Positions 18,101 to 25,699 of a DNA stretch of 36,710 bases are shown here, in pieces; the first letter of the stretch is position 1, and every line of letters starts with the position of its first letter. Made by a program: the position numbers and the translations under genes. A model generated the notes under the pieces. It saw only the letters and a program-made list of their open reading frames with translations, was not told the origin of the DNA and ran no database searches. The stretch comes from an uncultured Acetatifactor sp. (GTDB lineage: Bacteria > Bacillota > Clostridia > Lachnospirales > Lachnospiraceae), in the NCBI GenBank assembly GCA_947595925.1, contig CANQEV010000033.1, forward strand, positions 1-36,710. The letters run 5' to 3'.

Positions 18101-18507
18101 ATACCCGGCTGGACGTCCAGCGGATCCAGATGTCGCCTCCCCAACAGGCCGCTGAAAGAGAATATGTGGTTTATCAGGTGACAGTGAGCGACAGCGGTTT
18201 GGAGGATGGAGAGACCCTGGCGGTCCGTCTTCTGAACCCCTATGAGGACGCGCTGATCTGGGAGTGGAAGGATGATGCCTGGGTACAGTTGGAGAGTATG
18301 CCCCGGGGGCGTTATCTGCAGGTCCAGATGGCGGGAGATCAGGGGGTCTATTGCGTTTCGGAAAATCATTCCGATACGGTGGTGATCGTCGCTGGGGCGG
18401 CGGCAGCAGCCGCAGTGGTAATCCTGCTGACCTTGTTAATCAGGGGACTCGTTTTAAGGAGAAAGCGGAAAAAAGAGAGGGTCCGGGAAGCGGAAAACGA
18501 GGACTGA
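15127..18507 (+). CDS. Large secreted, membrane-anchored protein with GLUG repeats and a helical central region
   Basis: A 1126-residue protein I do not recognise as a named family. It starts with a signal peptide (to about residue 30), then an acidic Glu-rich stretch. Residues 90-340 are GLUG-type beta repeats (VGGIAGTNG, TGGIAGVNH, IGGIAGRQSG). Residues 345-675 are long heptad-like helices rich in Asp, Glu and Leu. A second GLUG block follows at 698-841 (IGGIAGSMA, VGGICGE, VGGIAGYAN), then a small Flg_new/InlB-B-like beta unit (YPVLPEKEGYYGVWPDC) and a further domain. A membrane helix at about 1082-1105 and a basic tail (RRKRKKER) end it, so the bulk faces outside. It is translationally coupled to the MMPL exporter, which suggests the pair acts together, for example as an accessory to export or as a surface structure. 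That role is inference. Confidence 0.85.
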   Translation: MRRNSIRIRVMITGLALALMWHMPPAGCLYAEAGTAEETGKEETDDGEGAEKSGEDAESGEETAPEKVTIRTAEDFLDFARQCYLDAWSVNKLVVLENDIDLSETDFEMVPVFAGTFDGGGHTISGFRNVGDGYVGGLFRYITPDGTVKNLNLKGSVEGTGTKECIGGICGFNYGTIRRCSFNGTLNGRDTVGGIAGTNGSSGLILYCSIKGHVSGYYMTGGIAGVNHGFISQCSNYSGINNDSTWVEEDDEMGSDLLSGIGSSDRDIELYSGVDTGGIAGFSDGTVTDCVNYGTVGYEHAGYNIGGIAGRQSGVVSFCENKGRVYGRKDVGGIVGQMEPYIEVDEAESLRNAVNKLHDLIGGTLDHLHEGKDAVKKDLDSLTAYGDGVLSTGNMMADQLADFMDTNMNQIREINARMDYVVSLLPPMMEDLTAAGTSLGNFSDMLKQAVKDAAIPNREAAGGTAGAENTAATGEDGAKNTEELQKELERLRQSADTVSGILLDGNGSVKEWSELTSDQQELLASEIAALMEETVQAEQSAQDVLAELERVDAVTEQARRDLETAADHLRESVQFLKSAAERAKSAADYLNGQPDIHFVALGEEFNRNRETLYGQLQGISESLKNLNQNVSDYSDLTNADLKAVNDQLNVVFNLLADHLSGDPELSVEELYEEVSDEEIDSIDTGRTDSCTNQGIVKGDINIGGIAGSMAIDEEDPEDNAAGSIDYEIGRRFIMKCIIRNCENQGYVTAKKDGAGGIAGYMAHGLVIDSESYGSVESTEGDYVGGICGESLTVIRRCYALCSVSGGRNVGGIAGYANTLKDCYAMVEVEASAGRKGAVAGQIAEQEDGAEDAEPNVCRNYYVGDSVYGIDDISYVGEAEPISYQELLKTEGLPEEFRHLKVVYKVDDISLGEQEVKYGESLSCLQYPVLPEKEGYYGVWPDCSGQTMRGNLVLQGEYRDNVLVVESREKEKQDTEGAYEFPYGLVGQTFTEDTRLDVQRIQMSPPQQAAEREYVVYQVTVSDSGLEDGETLAVRLLNPYEDALIWEWKDDAWVQLESMPRGRYLQVQMAGDQGVYCVSENHSDTVVIVAGAAAAAAVVILLTLLIRGLVLRRKRKKERVREAENED

Positions 18508-18520
18508 TTCTTTGTAATAA

Positions 18521-19963
<1,443 letters not shown>

Positions 19964-19984
19964 CCCGGAAGACCGGCTTCCAGA

Positions 19985-20094
19985 GGGATTGTATGGATAA
20001 AAAAATGATCCCTGGCATAAGATCAGTCGCGCATTAGGACGGCTTCCCGCGGGATTTTATGTGGGATTGTATGAATAAAAATACTTGCAATCCC
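19985..20094. repeat. Pair of similar dyads upstream of the ABC importer
   Basis: The 19-mers at 19985-20003 and 20063-20081 (GGGATTGTATG then R-ATAAAAA) differ at one base. Each begins a dyad: GGGAT...ATCCC (19985-20012) and GGGATTG...CAATCCC (20063-20094). The second covers the -35 box of the importer promoter. They could be repeated operator sites, or the first could be the eno terminator. No other gene is seen in this 204-nt gap. Confidence 0.5.
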
Positions 20095-20112
20095 CGGGAT
20101 CTGTGGTACAAT
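20085..20112 (+). promoter_or_regulatory. Promoter of the ABC importer operon
   Basis: TTGCAA (20085-20090), 16 nt, TACAAT (20107-20112) with the extended TGG just before it. The start codon lies 55 nt downstream. Confidence 0.65.
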
Positions 20113-20167
20113 GAGGGGGACAATTGAATAATGAGAGATTTGTTTTCTGGAAGAAAAGGAGAGCATT

Positions 20168-21709
20168 ATGAAGAAAAAGTTCTACGGTATTTTACTCATG
20201 GCGCTTCTTGTGGCAGCTACACTGTGCGGATGCGCAGGCGGCAGATCTTCGGAGGATGAATCCTCTGTCGGCACAGGTTCCCCCTCTTTGGGCGGATCCG
20301 TTGTGATCGGCGTTCAACAGGATATTGACAGTCTTGACCCACACAAAGCAACTGCGGCAGGAACAAAAGAGATTCTGTTTAACATTTTCGAAGGGCTTTT
20401 AAAGTCCGATGAGAATGGCAATTTGATCAACGCAGTGGCTAGTGACTACTCCGTTTCGGAGGACGGTCTGGTGTACACCTTCACCCTGCGGGACGGCGTA
20501 AAGTTCCACAACGGGAACCCCGTTACCGCGGAGGACGTCAAGTATTCGTTGGAGAGGGCATCCGGACTTCGCGATGGCACTGCGCTTGTATCGAGCTTGA
20601 AGACGCTTACCAGCGTCGATATCATTGACGAGCGCACGGTTCAGGTGACCACGAGCAGCGCCAACCTGGAGCTGATCTACAGCTTCACCACAGCGATCAT
20701 ACCCGCGGGCAGCGGGGAGGCTGAGGATGGCACGCCCATAGGCACCGGGCCGTTTTCTTTTGTGTCATACAAACCGCAGGAGGGCATCGTTCTGAAAAAG
20801 AACGAGGACTACTGGCAGGAGGGGCTTCCCTATCTGGACGAGGTGACCTTTAAGATCATCACCAACGCCCAGACCGCGCTGATGGAGCTGAAAGGCCATA
20901 CCATCGATATCTATCCGTACCTGACGGATTCCCAGGCGAAGGAGCTGGAAACGGAGTATCAGATCATCGCCGCGCCCTCCAATGTAGTGCAGGCGCTTTT
21001 CCTGAACAATAAAGAGAAGCCCCTGGACGACGTGCGGGTGCGTCAGGCAATCTGCTATGCCCTGGACAAGAACCTCGCAAATGAGTTTGTGATGGGGGGA
21101 GCCAGCACGCTGATCAGCTCCGCCATGCTTCCCACCCTGAAGGACTACTATGTGGACCTGGAGGATACTTACGGGAGCGGTGCCAATATCGAAAAGGCAA
21201 AGCAGCTTCTGACGGATGCGGGTTACCCGGACGGGATCGACCTGACCATCACCATCCCCTCCAACTATGAGGCCCATATGCAGACCGGCGAGGTGGTGGC
21301 GGAACAGCTCAAGGACGCGGGGATCCGCTGCACCATAGAGCCTGTGGACTGGGACACCTGGCTGGAGGACGACTACGGGAACAGGAATTATCAGACCACG
21401 ATCTGCGGGATCACCAGCGATATGACCCCGGGATATCTGCTGACCCGTTTCCAGACGAACTCCGACAAGAACTTTATCAACTTTGCCAGCGACGCTTACG
21501 ACGAGGTCTATCAGAAGGCGGAGAAGAGTCTGGATCTGGCGGAGAAGGCGGAACTTTACAAGCAGGCCCAGAAGATCCTCTGCGACGAGGCGGGCACCGC
21601 TTTCATCCAGGTACCGCCCATTACCATCGCCATGAACAAGAAGCTGGCAGGCTATAAGTTCTATCCGATCTATGTGCAGGATATGAGCACGGTCTACTGG
21701 ACGGAATAA
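20168..21709 (+). CDS. ABC importer solute-binding lipoprotein (oligopeptide/nickel type, SBP_bac_5)
   Basis: A 513-residue extracytoplasmic binding protein. The signal peptide ends in a lipobox (TLCGC, lipidated Cys22), so it is anchored to the outer face of the membrane. Family features include SLDPHKAT, LLKSDENGN, YTFTLRDGVKFHNGNPVTAEDVKYSLERA and DVRVRQAICYALDKN, all typical of the DppA/OppA/NikA cluster. Length matches. It has its own promoter and begins a four-gene import operon. Family 5 proteins bind di- or oligopeptides, nickel complexes, opines or oligosaccharides; the ligand cannot be read from the sequence. Confidence 0.94.
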   Translation: MKKKFYGILLMALLVAATLCGCAGGRSSEDESSVGTGSPSLGGSVVIGVQQDIDSLDPHKATAAGTKEILFNIFEGLLKSDENGNLINAVASDYSVSEDGLVYTFTLRDGVKFHNGNPVTAEDVKYSLERASGLRDGTALVSSLKTLTSVDIIDERTVQVTTSSANLELIYSFTTAIIPAGSGEAEDGTPIGTGPFSFVSYKPQEGIVLKKNEDYWQEGLPYLDEVTFKIITNAQTALMELKGHTIDIYPYLTDSQAKELETEYQIIAAPSNVVQALFLNNKEKPLDDVRVRQAICYALDKNLANEFVMGGASTLISSAMLPTLKDYYVDLEDTYGSGANIEKAKQLLTDAGYPDGIDLTITIPSNYEAHMQTGEVVAEQLKDAGIRCTIEPVDWDTWLEDDYGNRNYQTTICGITSDMTPGYLLTRFQTNSDKNFINFASDAYDEVYQKAEKSLDLAEKAELYKQAQKILCDEAGTAFIQVPPITIAMNKKLAGYKFYPIYVQDMSTVYWTE

Positions 21710-21755
21710 TCTTTGCAGTCCCGGCGTGCAGATCCCCAGGGCATGGGGCCTGCGG

Positions 21756-21837
21756 GCCGGACGAAAACAGCCGGCAGGCGGTGTCGGCATACGGATGCCG
21801 GACGAAAGCAGCTGGCGGACGGTGCCGGCGTACCGGA
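21756..21837 (+). repeat. Two tandem 41-nt GC-rich units between binding protein and permease genes
   Basis: Units 21756-21796 and 21797-21837 both begin GCCGGACGAAA and differ at only a few positions. Each has inverted motifs (CCGGC, GCCGG) that can pair. Located in the 180-nt gap after the binding-protein gene, they may set down expression of the downstream genes by RNA structure. The first unit includes the 15-mer CAGCCGGCAGGCGGT (21768-21782), found again at 25476-25490. Confidence 0.6.
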
Positions 21838-21889
21838 AGCAAGGGAACGGGCGCCTGGCAGCACATAAAAAACGGGAGAGGAGGCAGGC

Positions 21890-22849
21890 ATGAAATACCT
21901 TGTAAAAAAAATCGTTACTCTCATTATGACATTGTTCCTGGTATCCGTGCTTGCCTTCCTCGCTTTTCAAATCATTCCCGGGGACGTGGTGACCTCCATT
22001 CTCGGTACGGAGGCCACGCCGGAGCGGGAGGAAGCTCTGCGGGAAGAACTGGGCCTGAACGATCCGCCCGTGCTGCGCTATCTGCATTGGGCCGGCGGCG
22101 TTCTGCGCGGAGATTTCGGCGAGAGCTATCGTTACTCTAAAAATATGAACCAGATGATGCCGGTGGCGGAGCTGATCGGGGACAAACTCCCGGTGACGCT
22201 CTGGCTGGCGGCGCTCTCACTGGTCCTGATTCTTGTCATCTCCATTCCCCTGGGTGTGTTCTGGGCCCGGACGAAGAGCCGGGCGCTGGACGTGATCTTC
22301 GGCGTCACCACCCAGGCGGCAATGGCGATCCCGTCTTTTTTCCTGGGCGTCCTTGTGACATACCTTTTCGGCATCCTGCTGAAGTGTTTTGCACCCGGCG
22401 GATATGTCAGCTACGAAAAGGATTTCCCGGGATTTTTGGGCTATCTGTTTTTTCCCGCTCTTTCAGTGGCGATCCCGAAGATTGCCATGACCGCCCGTTT
22501 CCTCAGAAATTCCATGCTCACGGAGAGCCGGGCGGACTATGTGCGCACCGCGTACAGCAAGGGCTGCACGGAAAGCCGGGTGGCCTACGGACATATCTTG
22601 CGAAATGCCATGATGCCGGTGGTCACCTTCCTGGGCATGATCATCGCGGAGATCGTGGCGGGCAGCATCGTCATCGAACAGGTCTTCAGCCTGCCGGGAA
22701 TCGGAAGACTGCTGATCAGCGCCGTCTCCACCCGGGATTTCCCCGTGGTTGAGATCCTGATCCTATATATTACTTTTGTGGTTATCTTCGTCTATTTCCT
22801 GGTGGACGTCTTATACCGCGTCATCGATCCCAGGATCAGCAGTCAGTAA
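21890..22849 (+). CDS. ABC importer permease (DppB/OppB type)
   Basis: A 319-residue inner permease with six hydrophobic segments. The N-terminal helix and FQIIPGDVVTSILG match the OppB/DppB signature, as does LGLNDPPVLRYLHWAGGVLRGDFGES. The EAA loop that contacts the ATPase is seen at RADYVRTAYSKGCTESRV, followed by AEIVAGSIVIEQVFSLPGIG. The start at 21890 has a strong AGGAGG site. It pairs with the DppC-type permease downstream to form the channel. Confidence 0.94.
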   Translation: MKYLVKKIVTLIMTLFLVSVLAFLAFQIIPGDVVTSILGTEATPEREEALREELGLNDPPVLRYLHWAGGVLRGDFGESYRYSKNMNQMMPVAELIGDKLPVTLWLAALSLVLILVISIPLGVFWARTKSRALDVIFGVTTQAAMAIPSFFLGVLVTYLFGILLKCFAPGGYVSYEKDFPGFLGYLFFPALSVAIPKIAMTARFLRNSMLTESRADYVRTAYSKGCTESRVAYGHILRNAMMPVVTFLGMIIAEIVAGSIVIEQVFSLPGIGRLLISAVSTRDFPVVEILILYITFVVIFVYFLVDVLYRVIDPRISSQ

Positions 22850-22990
22850 AGGGGAACGGAAGTCCGTAGGCTGCGCCGGCGGCCGAAACTGTGCGCCGCG
22901 GTGTATTCCATGGGGCACGACTATGTGAGCAGTCTCTGTCAGGGCTGGGAATGCGATGCGAGGCTGGCAATTTTACTTGGAGACAGAAGC

Positions 22991-23815
22991 ATGAAAAAAA
23001 TAGGTGCCTGGATAAAGGAGCAGAACGGATATTTCCTGGCGGGGCTGGCGATGGCCGGCCTTGTTTTGGTGCTGGCGGTTCTGAGCTTTTTCTGGACGCC
23101 GTACAGCACCACGGCCATGTCCGCGGCGGAACGCTTTCAAGCGCCGTCCCTGGGGCATATCTTCGGCACGGACAATTACGGAAGGGATATTTTTTCCCGG
23201 GTGATGGACGGCATCGGGGAGACCTTGTTTGTCAGCTCCCTGATCGTTCTTTTGTCCGCAGTGACAGGGATCCTGGTGGGCGCTTTTACCGGGTATTTCG
23301 GCGGGATCCTGGATGAGATCGTCATGAGGATCACCGACGCGGTCAACGGTTTCCCCAGCATCCTCCTTGCCCTGGTGGCAATCAGTATCCTGGGAAGCGG
23401 AAAGCAGAACCTGATCCTCTCTCTGGGGATCGTGTTTGCCCCCAGTTTTATCCGGATCGTGAGGAGCGAATTTTTACGCCTCCGGGACGCGGACTATATC
23501 GTGCGGGCGAGGCTGATGGGGGTGAAAAAGCTTCGGATCCTGTTCGTACATATCCTGCCCAATATCTTTTCCACTTTCTGGGTGAGCGTCACCATCGGCT
23601 TTAACAACGCGATCCTGGCGGAGTCCGGCATGAGTTATCTGGGCATCGGCATCCAGCCCCCGGACGCCAGCCTGGGAAAGATGCTATCCGACGCCCAGGG
23701 GTATCTTGGGAGGGCCCCCTGGTACGCCCTGGCCCCCGGTCTGGCCATCGTCTGGATCGTTCTGGGCTTTTCCCTGCTCAGCGAGGGCATCCGCAGAAAG
23801 GGGGAGGCAGCATGA
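22991..23815 (+). CDS. ABC importer permease (DppC/OppC type)
   Basis: A 274-residue permease. FGTDNYGRDIFSRVMDGIGETL is the classic DppC/OppC signature, and the EAA loop reads DADYIVRARLMGVKKLRIL, followed by ESGMSYLGIGIQPPDASLG. The start is set at 22991 because MKKIGAWIKEQNGY begins like other DppC proteins and GGAGA precedes it; an in-frame ATG at 22901 would add 30 residues unlike the family and has no ribosome site. Its stop overlaps the next start by 4 nt (ATGA). The 140-nt gap upstream shows no other gene. Confidence 0.93.
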   Translation: MKKIGAWIKEQNGYFLAGLAMAGLVLVLAVLSFFWTPYSTTAMSAAERFQAPSLGHIFGTDNYGRDIFSRVMDGIGETLFVSSLIVLLSAVTGILVGAFTGYFGGILDEIVMRITDAVNGFPSILLALVAISILGSGKQNLILSLGIVFAPSFIRIVRSEFLRLRDADYIVRARLMGVKKLRILFVHILPNIFSTFWVSVTIGFNNAILAESGMSYLGIGIQPPDASLGKMLSDAQGYLGRAPWYALAPGLAIVWIVLGFSLLSEGIRRKGEAA

Positions 23816-25389
23816 TTCGCATTGAAAATCTTTCCGTCGCTTTCGACGGCCCGGAAGTGGTCAAGAACGTGAGCCTCACCATCGAGGACGCGGAGATCCT
23901 GGGCGTGGTCGGGGAATCCGGCTCCGGGAAATCCGTGACGGCCCTGACTTTAATGGGGCTTGCGGCGTCGAACGCCCGGGTGACCACGGGAAAGATCTAT
24001 TATGACGACACGCTTCTTCTGGAAGCGGGAAAGCCCCGGGATAACGGGCTCTACCGGGAATTTCAGGGGGATAAGATGTCCATGGTCTTTCAGGAGCCCA
24101 TGACTTCCCTAAACCCCACGAAAAAAGCGGGAACCCAGGTGGAGGAGATGCTGATCCTGCACGCGAAGGGCATGACCCGGGAGGAACGCCGGGAAAAGGT
24201 GCTGGAGACGTTCCGGAATGTCGGCCTTCAGGATGCGGAGAGGGTGTACGGCTGTTATCCTCATCAGCTCTCCGGCGGTATGCGCCAGAGGGTAATGATC
24301 GCCATGGCGGTGATCCTGCACCCGGGTCTGATCGTGGCGGACGAACCCACTACGGCGCTGGACGTGAGCGTACAGAACCAGATCATGGACCTCCTGCAGA
24401 AGATCAACCGGGAGCAGAAAAATTCCCTGCTTTTTATCACCCATGACCTGAACCTGGCGAGACGGCTCTGCGGCAGGATCGCGGTGATGCAGGACGGACG
24501 GGTGGTGGAGAGCGGTCCCACGGAGGAAATCTTTGAAAATCCCAGGCAGGATTATACAAAGAAACTCATCGCTGCCGTGCCGAAGCGGATCGGAAAGAAA
24601 AAGATGGATCAAAAGGAAGGCCGGGAACCGGAGAAACCGCCGGAGCGGAAGAAATTGGCGGAGATCCGGGACCTCAGCGTCTTCTACCGGGAAAGTACGG
24701 GCTCCTTATTTGGAAGAAGCCGGAAAAAATGCGTGGTGGAGCACGCGGATTTCCAGATCTACCGCGGAGAGATCCTGGGGCTGGTGGGAGAGAGCGGCTG
24801 CGGAAAGACCTCGCTCTCCAAGGCGATCCTTGGGATCAACCGGATGATCGAGGGGGAAGTGATCCACTATTCCAACGCGCCCCAGATGGTCTTTCAGGAT
24901 CCCTACAGCAGCTTGAACCCCGTGAAGACCGTGGGCTGGCTTCTGCAGGAACCTCTGCGGGCCCAGGGGATCCTGGATCCCTCTAAAGAGATGAGTCCCG
25001 CGGACAGGGAGGCGGCCGCCTATGAGATGCTCCGAAAGGTGGGACTGGAGGAAAAGTATTTCCACCGGAAACCCTCCCAGCTCTCCGGGGGCCAGAGACA
25101 GCGCATCAGCATAGGACAGGCGCTGATCACAAAGCCGGGGCTGGTGATCGCGGACGAACCGGTCTCCGCCCTGGACGTGACCATACAGGCCCAGATCCTG
25201 GAACTGATAAGAAGCCTTCAGGCGGAGCTGGGAACGGCCTTTCTCTTCATCTCCCACGATATCAACGTGATCTATCAGGTCAGCGACCGGATCATGGTCA
25301 TGCGGGACGGAAAAATATTGGAGATCGGTGAGACGGAAGAACTTTTTCGAAATCCGAAGAACGCATATACCCGGGAACTTCTCCGGTAG
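23812..25389 (+). CDS. ABC importer ATPase, fused DppD-DppF type (two nucleotide-binding domains)
   Basis: A 525-residue protein with two complete ATPase domains, as in GsiA/YejF-type fusions, powering the importer at the inner membrane face. Domain 1: Walker A GESGSGKS (34-41), signature LSGGMRQRVMIAMA, Walker B LIVADEPTTALD. Domain 2: Walker A GESGCGKT (326-333), signature LSGGQRQRISIGQA, Walker B LVIADEPVSALD. A charged linker (about 265-280) joins them. The second half begins without the usual long spacer between Walker A and the Q-loop, so it is slightly compact. It overlaps the permease gene by 4 nt and ends at a strong terminator. Confidence 0.95.
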   Translation: MIRIENLSVAFDGPEVVKNVSLTIEDAEILGVVGESGSGKSVTALTLMGLAASNARVTTGKIYYDDTLLLEAGKPRDNGLYREFQGDKMSMVFQEPMTSLNPTKKAGTQVEEMLILHAKGMTREERREKVLETFRNVGLQDAERVYGCYPHQLSGGMRQRVMIAMAVILHPGLIVADEPTTALDVSVQNQIMDLLQKINREQKNSLLFITHDLNLARRLCGRIAVMQDGRVVESGPTEEIFENPRQDYTKKLIAAVPKRIGKKKMDQKEGREPEKPPERKKLAEIRDLSVFYRESTGSLFGRSRKKCVVEHADFQIYRGEILGLVGESGCGKTSLSKAILGINRMIEGEVIHYSNAPQMVFQDPYSSLNPVKTVGWLLQEPLRAQGILDPSKEMSPADREAAAYEMLRKVGLEEKYFHRKPSQLSGGQRQRISIGQALITKPGLVIADEPVSALDVTIQAQILELIRSLQAELGTAFLFISHDINVIYQVSDRIMVMRDGKILEIGETEELFRNPKNAYTRELLR

Positions 25390-25421
25390 GACATGGCAGT
25401 CAGGAGCCATGTCCTTTTTTT
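25389..25421 (+). terminator. Rho-independent terminator of the ABC importer operon
   Basis: GGACATGGC (25389-25397) and GCCATGTCC (25406-25414) form a perfect 9-bp stem with an 8-nt loop, followed by seven T. The stem begins at the last base of the stop codon. Confidence 0.93.
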
Positions 25422-25459
25422 GCGGGCTCGTCATAGGTGATTTTCCCCCGACATAAACA

Positions 25460-25468
25460 TGGTATAAC
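25460..25468 (+). promoter_or_regulatory. Extended -10 promoter ahead of the P-type ATPase
   Basis: TGGTATAAC, an extended -10 box, 240 nt before the ATPase start. No -35 match at the right spacing. The transcript would include the repeats and the hairpin at 25485-25596. Confidence 0.4.
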
Positions 25469-25475
25469 AATAGTT

Positions 25476-25561
25476 CAGCCGGCAGGCGGTCTTTGGAGCA
25501 GGAAACCTCGGCAGACCGTCTGCGGCGGTCTTTGGAGCATGACACCTGGCAGACTGTCTGC
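25476..25561 (+). repeat. Tandem 38/39-nt repeat with inverted cores
   Basis: Units begin GGCGGTCTTTGGAGCA at 25485 and 25524, with a partial third (GGCGGTC) at 25562. Each unit has a near-perfect palindrome GCAGAC-N-GTCTGC. The 15-mer CAGCCGGCAGGCGGT at 25476-25490 is identical to 21768-21782. Each GGCGGTC copy can pair with GACCGCC of the hairpin at 25562-25596. Confidence 0.65.
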
Positions 25562-25596
25562 GGCGGTCTGATCTGAAAAAGACCGCCCCTTTTTTG
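25562..25596 (+). terminator. Terminator in the P-type ATPase leader
   Basis: GGCGGTC (25562-25568) pairs with GACCGCC (25581-25587), 12-nt loop, followed by CC and six T. It looks like a true intrinsic terminator 100 nt before the ATPase gene, so it either closes a short transcript or acts as an attenuator. Confidence 0.75.
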
Positions 25597-25699
25597 TGAG
25601 GGGACGGCGCGGCAGAGGGTAAGGCTGCGGGCAGGGTATCTGTAAAGGCCGCGGCTTCAGTCAGACGGGCTGGACATGGAGAAAAAGCGGGGAGGCAGT

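Noticed and set aside
22901..22990. Upstream start adding 30 residues to the DppC-type permease
   Set aside because: No ribosome site, and residues unlike the family; 22991 has GGAGA and a family-like beginning.
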